Assembly: GCF_900108365.1 (NCBI RefSeq)
Contig: NZ_FNWQ01000001.1
Location: 1,240,001-1,304,000, forward strand
DNA length: 64,000 nt
Direction of reading: 5' to 3'
From: Chryseobacterium culicis
Lineage (GTDB): Bacteria; Bacteroidota; Bacteroidia; Flavobacteriales; Weeksellaceae
Shown: one piece after another, positions 1-7,893 of the stretch
Numbering within the stretch: position 1 is the stretch's first letter
Layout of the letters: every line of letters begins with the position of its first letter
Program-made: the position numbers and the translations under genes
Notes under the pieces: model-generated
Seen by the model: only the letters and a program-made list of their open reading frames with translations
What the model was told of the DNA's origin: nothing
Database searches by the model: none

Positions 1-23
1 CATTATTTAACAAAGAAAACATC

Positions 24-1391
24 ATGAAAAAACTGATCGCCATTGTACTGTTGCTGCAGATTTTCATTCCCTTTCAGCTTTCTGCTCAGTTTAAGCTGAT
101 GAGGTTTGATGAAGATTATGCTTCGTATAAAGATTCAGCGGAAACTTTTTACAACTCCATCAAATACATACCCATTGCAGAAAAAAACAACAACTATCTG
201 TCATTGGGAGGAGAAGCAAGAGTGGAATTTGTAGATTTTAATAACGAAGACTGGGGAAGACTGGGAATTGGAAGCAATCCTTTTCTGATTCAAAGATACA
301 GTGTACATGCAGATCTGCATCTGGGCTCAAGGGTAAGAATATTCGGACAGGTGAGAAGCGCATGGGAAAATGGAAGAAAGAACGGACCACGCCCTATTGA
401 CGAAGACCATTTGAATATCCAGAATCTCTTCATTGATGTTGATATTTTGAAAAATGATAAAGAAAAGCTGACCATGCGTGCCGGAAGACAGGAGCTGGAT
501 TATGGCAGCGGAAGACTGATCTCGGTAAGAGAAGGTCCGAACTTAAGACTGTATTTTGACGGATTGAAGTTCATGTACAGAAGAGGGAATTTCAGATCTG
601 ATGCCTTTATGATGGCCGCCAGTGAAATCAATCCGGGAGCATTCGATAACAAGTCTTCAAAATCAATCAACCTCTGGGGAAGTTACAACACATGGATTAT
701 TCCCAGAAGCGGAAACCTGGAACTCTATTATTTAGGCATTCACAGAAAAGACGTCCGTTTTGAAGATGGGCTTTCCGATGAGAACAGACATACTTTTGGC
801 GGAAGATTCTGGAAATATGGAGGAGGTTTTATTTACAATTTTGAAGCAGCCTATCAGTTCGGAAACTTTAATAGAGGAAATATCAGCGCGTGGACGGCTT
901 CTGCAGACATCGGATATATGTTTGAAAATATCAAAGGAAAACCGACCATCAACCTTAGAAACGACTATATCTCAGGGGACAGCAATAAAGGAGACGGAAC
1001 ATTGGGAACGTTTAATCCGCTCTATCCCAAAGGAGGTTATTTCGGATTTAACCCCCAGATCGGTCCGGTGAATCTGATTGATATTCACCCTTATGCAACC
1101 ATTGATCTGGGAAAAAAAATAACAATGCAGGCAGACGTGGTTTTCAACTGGAGATATGCTGCACAGGACGGAATTTACAGACCCAGCGGAACGTTGAATT
1201 TACCATCTTCAAACTCAAAAAAGAAATACATCGGAACCGCATTTCTAGGAAGTTTCAATTATAAGATCAATCCATTTTTAACCTTTAATACCGGAATACA
1301 GTATTTCAATACCGGAGCCTTTATCAATGATGTCATCGAAAATCACAAAGACGGACTCTTCATCAATTCCAGACTCGTATTTAAATTTTAA
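24..1391 (+). CDS. alginate export family outer-membrane porin
   Basis: Predicted outer-membrane beta-barrel of the alginate export (AlgE-like, PF13372) type. Residues 1-22 are a clear signal peptide ending in SAQ. The mature protein has alternating aromatic and polar residues, a conserved family-like GRQEL.YGSGRLI segment near residue 155, and ends in VFKF, the terminal aromatic residue expected for barrel insertion. In Bacteroidota these proteins are general porins; substrate cannot be read here and alginate is only the family name. The upstream 23 bases do not show a promoter, so it may belong to a unit that starts left of the window. Function at family level only. Confidence 0.8.
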   Translation: MKKLIAIVLLLQIFIPFQLSAQFKLMRFDEDYASYKDSAETFYNSIKYIPIAEKNNNYLSLGGEARVEFVDFNNEDWGRLGIGSNPFLIQRYSVHADLHLGSRVRIFGQVRSAWENGRKNGPRPIDEDHLNIQNLFIDVDILKNDKEKLTMRAGRQELDYGSGRLISVREGPNLRLYFDGLKFMYRRGNFRSDAFMMAASEINPGAFDNKSSKSINLWGSYNTWIIPRSGNLELYYLGIHRKDVRFEDGLSDENRHTFGGRFWKYGGGFIYNFEAAYQFGNFNRGNISAWTASADIGYMFENIKGKPTINLRNDYISGDSNKGDGTLGTFNPLYPKGGYFGFNPQIGPVNLIDIHPYATIDLGKKITMQADVVFNWRYAAQDGIYRPSGTLNLPSSNSKKKYIGTAFLGSFNYKINPFLTFNTGIQYFNTGAFINDVIENHKDGLFINSRLVFKF

Positions 1392-1407
1392 ACACACACA
1401 CAGAGGG

Positions 1408-1442
1408 AATTTGAAAATTTGAAAATGAGATAATTTGAAAAT
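1408..1442. repeat. three copies of AATTTGAAAAT
   Basis: The 11-mer AATTTGAAAAT occurs at 1408-1418, 1416-1426 and 1432-1442, the first two overlapping, just after the porin stop codon. It is AT-rich and of the kind of degenerate intergenic tract seen elsewhere in this window; no function can be read from it. Confidence 0.6.
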
Positions 1443-1535
1443 AAACTGATCAATTATCCCACATCAATGTACCTTTCCATCACAGAAACTATCTTTGAAA
1501 AGAAATAAAAATAGCCAGAGCGAAGCGACTCGCGC

Positions 1536-1588
1536 CTTAACAACATAAACCTTAAAAAACTTAGCGCCCTGGCGTTATTCCAACAAAT
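1536..1588 (+). repeat. dispersed GCGCCTTAA repeat, copy 1
   Basis: This stretch has GCGCCTTAA, a variable spacer, an AACTTAGCGCC-like block and ATTCCAAC. The copy near 4942-5012 has the same order of blocks (GCGCCTTAA, AACTTGCGTC, TTTCCAAT). It appears to be a member of a degenerate dispersed intergenic family, without coding capacity. Confidence 0.5.
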
Positions 1589-1664
1589 AAAAATTAAAAC
1601 CCGCAACAAAAATAACCCGCAAATCGCACCCCGAACCCACAACAAACAACAAAAAATAAATCAC

Positions 1665-2393
1665 ATGAAAAATACACTAAAACACTTACTGGTAACTACA
1701 GCTTTAGCATTATCTACAGTTAATTTTGCACAAACTATAACCACAGCTCCTGCAAAAACCACAGCCATCGGAACTTCCAAAACCTGGGGAACCGTAGACG
1801 GAATCTCCATGGTAGGACTGGTACAGGGACCATCGTCTGCTGATGCACAGCTTCAGGTAGCCTGTGTCTTCGAATATACAGATAATGATATCCACAGCGC
1901 TCAGGCATTACCCGCCAAATTGAACGGACTGGTTCACCTGGATGAAGCTTTAAAAGGAGAACTGACGAACATCAGAAAAACAGGTCAGTTTTTAGGGCAT
2001 TCTCTGGAAACTATTTTAATAACACCGCCTGCCGGATCCATGCCAGCAAAGAAACTATTATTGATCGGTTTAGGAGACCGCAATCAATTTACCCCGGATT
2101 TAATGATTTCTGTAGGAGAAGTTGCCGCCCGTGAAGCCATGAGGTTAGGTGTTACCAATTTTGCATTCGCCAGCGACCTGAAAGATGCCGGAATAGATTC
2201 ACCCACCGCTTTGGTAGCCGGAAATGTAGTAAGAGGAATTGTACATGCCAACCGCGCTGAAAATTACCTGAAAGAGCACCATCTATCCACCACAAAAAAA
2301 TTAGAAAAAGTATACCTTCTGGCTGGTCCTGCCTTCTTTGAAACCGCAGGCGGAGGAATTACCGATGCCATTTCAGAAGTAAAAAAGAAATAA
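1665..2393 (+). CDS. exported protein with stand-alone M17 leucyl aminopeptidase N-terminal domain
   Basis: Residues 1-22 form a signal peptide (…TVNFAQ). The rest resembles the N-terminal, non-catalytic macro-like domain of M17 leucyl aminopeptidases: an LDEALKGEL segment, a KKLLLIGLGDR segment and an AAREAMRLG helix. Full M17 enzymes are about 450-500 residues with a C-terminal domain carrying two metal ions; at 242 residues this protein ends before that domain, so I see no catalytic centre. A strong terminator follows at 2422-2448, so it is a monocistron and not an obvious truncation. Role unknown; a binding function in the periplasm is inferred only. Confidence 0.7.
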   Translation: MKNTLKHLLVTTALALSTVNFAQTITTAPAKTTAIGTSKTWGTVDGISMVGLVQGPSSADAQLQVACVFEYTDNDIHSAQALPAKLNGLVHLDEALKGELTNIRKTGQFLGHSLETILITPPAGSMPAKKLLLIGLGDRNQFTPDLMISVGEVAAREAMRLGVTNFAFASDLKDAGIDSPTALVAGNVVRGIVHANRAENYLKEHHLSTTKKLEKVYLLAGPAFFETAGGGITDAISEVKKK

Positions 2394-2421
2394 TGAACCA
2401 GTTTCATTACATTGTTGATTG

Positions 2422-2448
2422 AGCCTCCTTTTATAAGGGGGCTTTTTG
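2422..2448 (+). terminator. intrinsic terminator after M17-N protein
   Basis: AGCCTCCTT (2422-2430) pairs with AAGGGGGCT (2435-2443) over a ttat loop, with one G-U pair, followed by a run of T. Confidence 0.85.
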
Positions 2449-2487
2449 TATAAAGATGATCACGATTATATACCTAGCAAGCTGTCT

Positions 2488-2664
2488 ATTTAAACGCAAA
2501 GTTTATATCCCTTTTTAAAATTTTAAGGAAGCAAAGTTGGAATCAATTTCATTGATTCTTTCCAAGCTTGTGGATTAAGCTTCCGCTTCATCAGCGACCT
2601 TAGTCGTATTTCTTTGCTACCTTAAAAGTATGAAGCTTAAATAATAAAAACTTTGCGTTTAAAT
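2488..2664. repeat. nested inverted-repeat element (about 177 bp)
   Basis: The ends are a perfect 17-bp inverted repeat (2488-2504 and 2648-2664, ATTTAAACGCAAAGTTT). Inside is a second pair matching 15 of 16 (TTTTAAGGAAGCAAAG at 2521-2536 with 2612-2627), and inside that a GAATCAA/TTGATTC hairpin (2540-2558). The stretch has no open reading frame and fills most of the gap between 2394 and 2801. It could be a MITE-like repeat or a structured RNA; copy number in the genome would decide. Confidence 0.6.
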
Positions 2665-2747
2665 AAATTGTCTAATACCTTATATTTTTAGAATTCAACA
2701 TGTAATTCCTTCTTTCTCAAGGCTAAGCCCTCAAGCCTCAATGAAAT

Positions 2748-2777
2748 TTGATAAGTCAAAAAAATTCCCGATTTTTG
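2748..2777 (+). promoter_or_regulatory. topB promoter
   Basis: TTG at 2748-2750, then 19 nt, then GATTTTTG at 2770-2777, one base off the Bacteroidota -7 consensus TAnnTTTG. Transcription would start near 2784. The upstream in-frame TTG codon at 2748 is therefore promoter, not translation start. Confidence 0.65.
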
Positions 2778-2801
2778 CACTCCTTCAATAAAACCGAGTT
2801 C

Positions 2802-4928
2802 ATGAAATTATGTATTGCCGAGAAACCCAGTGTTGCCAGAGATATCGCCAAAGTATTGGGCGCTACCACGCCTAAACAAGGCTATATGGAAGGGAACGGC
2901 TATTGCGTAACATGGACGTTCGGGCATCTTTGTACCCTGAAAGAACCTCATGATTACGGTCCGCAGTTCAAATCCTGGAATCTTTTTTCACTGCCGATTA
3001 TTCCTAACAGTTTTGGAATCAAGCTGATCCCGAATAAAGGGGTGGAAAATCAATTCAAAGTCATTGAAAAACTAGTCGAAGAATGTGATGAGGTCATTAA
3101 CTGTGGGGATGCCGGGCAGGAGGGAGAACTCATCCAGCGCTGGGTATTGCAGAAAGCAAAATGCAACAAACCCATTCAGCGTTTATGGATTTCTTCATTG
3201 ACGGAAGATGCTATTAAAGAAGGTTTTGCGAGCTTAAAACCTGCAGAAGATTACAAAAACCTGTATCTGGCAGGAAATGCAAGAGCCATAGGAGACTGGT
3301 TACTGGGAATCAATGCAACAAGACTCTTTACCAAGAAATTTGGAGGCAATAAAGCTGTTCTTTCCATTGGAAGGGTGCAGACCCCTACACTCGCCATGCT
3401 GGTACAGCGTCAGAAAGAAATTGATGCCTTTACTACAGAAGAGTATTGGGAACTGAAAACCAAATACCGTGACGTGATTTTCAATGCAGCCATTGACCGC
3501 TTAAAAACGTTGGAACGTGCAGAAAAAGGACTGGAATATCTTAAAGTAAATCCTTTTGAGATCGTTTCTTTCGAAATTAAAGAAGGAAGAGAAAAAAATC
3601 CACGGCTTTTCGATTTGACCGGACTTCAGGTAGAAGCCAATAAAAAATACGGGTATTCAGCAGAAAATACCTTGAACTATGTGCAAAGTCTTTACGAAAA
3701 GAAGCACGTAACCTATCCTCGTGTGGATACGACCTATCTATCAGACAGTTTATATCCGAAAATTGCAGGAATTCTTCAGAAAATGTATCCTTATCAGGAT
3801 CTGATTGCTCCACTACTGGAAGCTCCGATTCCAAAATCAAAAGCGGTTTTTGATGATACCAAGGTAACTGATCACCATGCCATCATTCCTACAGAAATTC
3901 CACCTTCTCAGAATCTGAGCAGGGAAGAAAAACTGATTTATGATCTGATTGCAAAACGTTTCATTGCGGTATTCTATCCGGAATGTAAAATTTCCAATAC
4001 TTTGGTAGAAGGAAAAGTAGGAACCATTCCTTTCAAAACCAGCGGAAGACAGGTTCTTGAAGCAGGATGGAGAGCTGTGTATGCCAAAGAGCCTAAAGAA
4101 GAAACTTCCGATAAGGAAAAAGAAAAAGAGGAAGAACAGACCATTCCTGAATTTATTGTAGGAGAAACCGGACCTCATGATCCCATGATCCATCAGGGAA
4201 AAACAACTCCTCCGAAACCCTACACCGAAGCAACTCTGCTGAGAGCCATGGAAACTGCCGGAAAACAGGTAGAAGATGAAGAGCTGCGTGAAATGCTGAA
4301 AAATAACGGGATCGGAAGACCTTCTACCCGCGCCAATATCATCGAAACCCTTTTCAAAAGAAAATACATTGAGAAGAAAAGAAAAAACCTGATTGCTACC
4401 CAAACCGGAATCCAGCTGATTGATACCATTGAAGATGAGCTGCTAAAAAGCCCGGAACTGACCGGAGAATGGGAATCCAAACTTCGTAAGATTGAAAAAG
4501 GTGAGTATGAAGCCAATCTTTTCAAAGAAGAACTGATCCAAATGGTGACAGAACTCACTGAAAAAGTGGTGTACGGAAAAGGAAAAGTGATCACCCTTCA
4601 GGAAGAACAAAAAGAAGAAGTAAAAGAGAAGAAAAAAAGAGAACCTGCACAGAAAAAAGAACTGCAGTCCTGGGAAGAAACAAAATGCCCGAAATGCAAA
4701 GAACACCATCTGATCAAAGGAAAAACGGCGGTAGGCTGCTCCGATTTCAAAAACTGCGGCTTTAAGATCACCTTTGAAATTTTGGGTAAAAAATTATCAG
4801 ATAAACAGCTTTTAGACCTTGTTTTAAAAGGAAAAACTTCAAAATTAAAAGGCTTCACCACCCATCCGGAAGCCATCGCAGAAGGTGTTTTGACCTTGAG
4901 TGATGACTTTCAGGTACAACTAAGCTAA
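2802..4928 (+). CDS. topB: DNA topoisomerase III
   Basis: Type IA topoisomerase that relaxes and decatenates DNA by a transient single-strand break. It begins with MKLCIAEKPSVARD, the TOPRIM start; metal-binding acidic residues lie in the DAGQEGELIQR segment. The active-site tyrosine is in TYPRVDTTYL (Tyr305 with this start). SIGRVQTPTLAML and NGIGRPSTRA are family motifs. The C-terminus has one zinc-ribbon-like segment (CPKCKEHH … GCSDFKNC) preceded by a lysine/glutamate-rich linker. I chose 2802 because the promoter lies across the longer ORF's start. About 708 residues, normal for Bacteroidota TopB. Confidence 0.95.
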   Translation: MKLCIAEKPSVARDIAKVLGATTPKQGYMEGNGYCVTWTFGHLCTLKEPHDYGPQFKSWNLFSLPIIPNSFGIKLIPNKGVENQFKVIEKLVEECDEVINCGDAGQEGELIQRWVLQKAKCNKPIQRLWISSLTEDAIKEGFASLKPAEDYKNLYLAGNARAIGDWLLGINATRLFTKKFGGNKAVLSIGRVQTPTLAMLVQRQKEIDAFTTEEYWELKTKYRDVIFNAAIDRLKTLERAEKGLEYLKVNPFEIVSFEIKEGREKNPRLFDLTGLQVEANKKYGYSAENTLNYVQSLYEKKHVTYPRVDTTYLSDSLYPKIAGILQKMYPYQDLIAPLLEAPIPKSKAVFDDTKVTDHHAIIPTEIPPSQNLSREEKLIYDLIAKRFIAVFYPECKISNTLVEGKVGTIPFKTSGRQVLEAGWRAVYAKEPKEETSDKEKEKEEEQTIPEFIVGETGPHDPMIHQGKTTPPKPYTEATLLRAMETAGKQVEDEELREMLKNNGIGRPSTRANIIETLFKRKYIEKKRKNLIATQTGIQLIDTIEDELLKSPELTGEWESKLRKIEKGEYEANLFKEELIQMVTELTEKVVYGKGKVITLQEEQKEEVKEKKKREPAQKKELQSWEETKCPKCKEHHLIKGKTAVGCSDFKNCGFKITFEILGKKLSDKQLLDLVLKGKTSKLKGFTTHPEAIAEGVLTLSDDFQVQLS

Positions 4929-4941
4929 TTGAGACATTACG

Positions 4942-5012
4942 CTATTTTATCGGAGAATCTTTGCGCCTTAAAAACAGTCGGGAAATAACTTGCGTCTTTG
5001 CATTTTCCAATA
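4942..5012 (-). repeat. dispersed GCGCCTTAA repeat, copy 2
   Basis: Read on the minus strand it contains AAGGCGCAAAGATT and TCTCCGATAAAAT, which recur on the plus strand at 63669-63700. Read on the plus strand its GCGCCTTAA/AACTTGCGTC/TTTCCAAT order matches copy 1 at 1536-1588. It lies directly after topB and is non-coding. Confidence 0.55.
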
Positions 5013-5146
5013 AAACCCATTTGGAGATTCCTGCGGAATGACAATCTGTGTGGATAAACCGAGCGTTGCATTGGTCAGTCCCCAGGAATCTACCCGTATT
5101 TCTGAACTTTAAAATCGTTCACCAATAACCAACTGAAGACGTAAAA

Positions 5147-5200
5147 ATTCCCCTCCAGTGGAGGGGGCAAAATTCAAAGAATTTTTGACGGGGTGGTTGT
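5147..5200. repeat. CCCCTCCA palindrome plus AAAATTC hairpin element
   Basis: A perfect 8-bp inverted repeat with one central base (CCCCTCCA g TGGAGGGG, 5150-5166) is followed by a second hairpin (AAAATTC aaa GAATTTT, 5169-5185) and GACGGGGTGGTT. I recognise this arrangement as a short element that recurs between genes in Flavobacteriia. It lies between convergent genes (topB and the membrane protein) and could act as a terminator or be a mobile short repeat. Confidence 0.55.
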
Positions 5201-5221
5201 ACAGCTTTTCTGAATGTATTA

Positions 5222-5716
5222 TCATGCTGAAATTCCCGCATTCACTCTTTTCTGCTTTATAAACTGAAAGATTGATCCGGCAATAAAAAGCAGAAAAATA
5301 ACAAGAAGAGTCTGTCCTATAATCGGATCCTTAATATCTTTTGCCAAAGGATGCCCGATCGGAATCCGGGTAAATGTCTCATTAATGGTTGGAACAAGCG
5401 ACAGAAAAAAACTGAAAGACAACAGGAAATTCTCGAAATACCTTGCTTTTCCAGCCTCTTTTTTATTGGCGAAAAGAAAATAAGCAACAGAGATCAGCAC
5501 GATGATCAGTAAAGAAAATACATGTCCTGCATTGAACCCTCCATGTTTTGAGATACCTAATGCGGTAAGCGATGTAAGGGCAGTAGCATAAAAATATACT
5601 TTTCCGGACAGCTGATAAAGATTAATTTTACCATATCTGATAAAACCTGTAATAGCACCCACAAGCGCTGTGATGCCGATAATAGTATGAAAAATTCCTA
5701 AAATTGATAAATTCAT
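5222..5716 (-). CDS. hypothetical multi-pass membrane protein
   Basis: A 164-residue protein with four or five hydrophobic helices (about residues 7-26, 42-54, 66-85, 98-110 and 131-151), so an inner-membrane protein. The pattern of small helices with conserved glycine, GFIRYGKINLYQLSGK and HGGFNAGH resembles uncharacterised DUF2306-like membrane proteins, but I do not recognise the family firmly. It is convergent with topB, separated by repeat elements. Function unknown. Confidence 0.7.
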   Translation of the reverse strand: MNLSILGIFHTIIGITALVGAITGFIRYGKINLYQLSGKVYFYATALTSLTALGISKHGGFNAGHVFSLLIIVLISVAYFLFANKKEAGKARYFENFLLSFSFFLSLVPTINETFTRIPIGHPLAKDIKDPIIGQTLLVIFLLFIAGSIFQFIKQKRVNAGISA

Positions 5717-5898
5717 AATGGTGACGATTTTAAATGAATACCCATTCAGTTCTTACGAAACTGATGGTACAAATTTGCGATAGAGTCAGAAAAATGATGG
5801 AGTGATTTAGTTCAATAATTTGAGATTTTGGTCCAGACAAAAACACCCCTTATTCGAAATAAGAAATGTACGTATCACTCTGTAAAAATATCTATCGG

Positions 5899-6753
5899 TT
5901 ATTTTTCTTTCTGTTGCTGCCGGTAACTGGATGGAGTAATATGATATTTATCGCTGAAATTTTTAGTAAATGTAGCCAGATCGTTAAATCCGCATTCCCA
6001 TGCAATATCAGTAACACGTTCATCAGATAGTAATAGCAGTTCGGCAGCTTTTTCCAGCTTTTTATTTCTTATATAATGAGCAGGTGTATCATTATAAAGT
6101 TTAGTAAATTCCCTTTTGAAGGATGATACACTTAAATTGCTCTGTTCTGCAAGCTGTTCAATGGTTACCTGTGAAAATAAATTCGCCTCAATAATCTGTC
6201 TGAAAGAATAGGCGGTGGGAGAGAAAAGCTGTGAAAGGATCATCTGAACGGCTGAAGCATTCTGTGACTGAGCCAGCAGCAGCATAATTTCCTTTAGCTT
6301 AAGAATTAATATATCTTCATTAACGAGAGATGGATTTTCGAAGTAAAAAAGCAATCCTTCAACATATTTTTGAATGAGAAAATTATTATTTATTTTCTCA
6401 TTAGATAAGTTCGAAACAGTATTGGCAGGCTTTTGCAGCAGTAAAGGAAGCTCACGGTCGTAAATTTTTCTCAGAATATCCGGATAAAAAGTAACGATGA
6501 CAATTTCACAATGATCCTCTGTTGCTGAATTTTGAATATGCTTTCCGGCGCTGATACAATTAAGAAGCAGCGAATAGTTAGAAGCAATATTCAACTCCAG
6601 TTCATCCGTTTTATAGTGAAACCCACCTCTGAGAACATACAGAAAGCAGGCCTGCTCCGCAACCGGAAAATCATATCTGAATGGTCCTTTCAGGTCAATT
6701 TTCTGGATCAGGGTTTTTCCAAACAATTCATGTTTTTGGTAATCATTCAGCAT
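5899..6753 (-). CDS. AraC family transcriptional regulator
   Basis: The C-terminal third carries the two helix-turn-helix units of AraC/XylS regulators: TIEQLAEQSNLSVSSFKREF (first) and VTDIAWECGFNDLATFTKNF (second), ending in the family's TPSSYR. Residues 1-150 form an effector or dimerisation domain of cupin type with no recognised ligand. It stands alone: the neighbours are a membrane protein and another AraC gene in the same direction with its own start, so its target is unclear. Confidence 0.88.
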   Translation of the reverse strand: MLNDYQKHELFGKTLIQKIDLKGPFRYDFPVAEQACFLYVLRGGFHYKTDELELNIASNYSLLLNCISAGKHIQNSATEDHCEIVIVTFYPDILRKIYDRELPLLLQKPANTVSNLSNEKINNNFLIQKYVEGLLFYFENPSLVNEDILILKLKEIMLLLAQSQNASAVQMILSQLFSPTAYSFRQIIEANLFSQVTIEQLAEQSNLSVSSFKREFTKLYNDTPAHYIRNKKLEKAAELLLLSDERVTDIAWECGFNDLATFTKNFSDKYHITPSSYRQQQKEK

Positions 6754-6921
6754 ATTGGAGGAATTTAGTTTCTCAATTCAATAATAGGAAAAGTTAACTG
6801 AATTTTCATGGTAAATGCAAAGCAATAATCCATTTATGAAGATAAAACCCCATGTGCCTTAAAACAAAGAGCTTTGGAATCACTTACGTCCTTTTGTTTC
6901 CAATCCATCTTCCAGCCCTTA

Positions 6922-7791
6922 TCAGTCGATTTTAAATTTCTTCGGAGATCTCCCGGTAATCTGGGTGAATTTTCTATAAAAATACTCAAGCGTATTAAAA
7001 CCGGACTCAAAACATATATTTTTAATCCCCATTTCAGGATTACTGATCAGAAGCTGCTTGGCATGCTCTATCCGCAGCTGGATGATATATTCCACAGGAG
7101 TACAGTTGTACGAATGTTTAAACTTTTTAAACAGATTGGCTTCACTCATTCCTGCAGTCACCGCAAGCTTTTTGATGGTAATAGGCTCTCTGTAATTTTG
7201 TTTGATAAAATGAACCACTTCCTGCAGGCCATTCTGTGCGGCTCCCGCTTTATCAGAATACAAAAGAATATGTTTTGCATTGGTTTTCATCAGCTCATAA
7301 ATAAGTTCCTTCAGACTTAAGCTTAAAAGAAAATCTGACGTACCGTGAAGATTTCCGTCAATTCTTCTGTTATAAAGGTTCGTAAGGCTTCTCCACAAAG
7401 ATTCATCCGAGCTTACAAATTTTTTAACTGCATTTTCTTTCATCATAATCCCCGTGCTGTCCCAATCGGGATGCCAGCTTTCAATCACCTCAGAGAATAC
7501 ACTGTCGATATATTCCTGTTCTATATTCAGTACGAGGCATTTGGTGGGTTCTTTGAGAACCGGGTGAATATCTATACGCAATTCCTTGTTACAGGGCGGA
7601 ATAAATACACTTCTTTCATTAAACTCAAAAGTGTCATCCTCGGTGCGGATGATCTTATTGCCACTCAGCATGAGCGTGATGACAGGCTTTTCGAAAAAGA
7701 AAGGAAAATCATGACAAACTACATTCGTTTCAAATACATTCATTTCACCAAAAGGAATGCTGAAAACAGTTCTTTCTTCGATCTTTTCCAT
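6922..7791 (-). CDS. AraC family transcriptional regulator, divergent from ALDH/GMC operon
   Basis: Two helix-turn-helix units are visible near the C-terminus (ITIKKLAVTAGMSEANLFKK and KNICFESGFNTLEYFYRKF), with the closing GRSPKKFK typical of the family. The N-terminal half is a cupin-like sensing domain with no recognised ligand. It is transcribed away from the aldehyde dehydrogenase gene across a 102-base gap. This arrangement usually means it controls the divergent operon, with the alcohol or aldehyde as the likely inducer; that is inference. Confidence 0.88.
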   Translation of the reverse strand: MEKIEERTVFSIPFGEMNVFETNVVCHDFPFFFEKPVITLMLSGNKIIRTEDDTFEFNERSVFIPPCNKELRIDIHPVLKEPTKCLVLNIEQEYIDSVFSEVIESWHPDWDSTGIMMKENAVKKFVSSDESLWRSLTNLYNRRIDGNLHGTSDFLLSLSLKELIYELMKTNAKHILLYSDKAGAAQNGLQEVVHFIKQNYREPITIKKLAVTAGMSEANLFKKFKHSYNCTPVEYIIQLRIEHAKQLLISNPEMGIKNICFESGFNTLEYFYRKFTQITGRSPKKFKID

Positions 7792-7893
7792 GATAGATAG
7801 AGTTTAGGTTAAAAAAAATAGAGAATAGGTAAATGATTTAGATCATGTTATTGCCATTTTCGAACTATGAAAAATACAAAATAATTTAAAACA

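Noticed and set aside
3837..4403. Long minus-strand frame inside topB (188 codons), and similar ones at 4220-4709
   Set aside because: Shadow of the topB reading frame: phenylalanine/serine-rich, no motif, no promoter.
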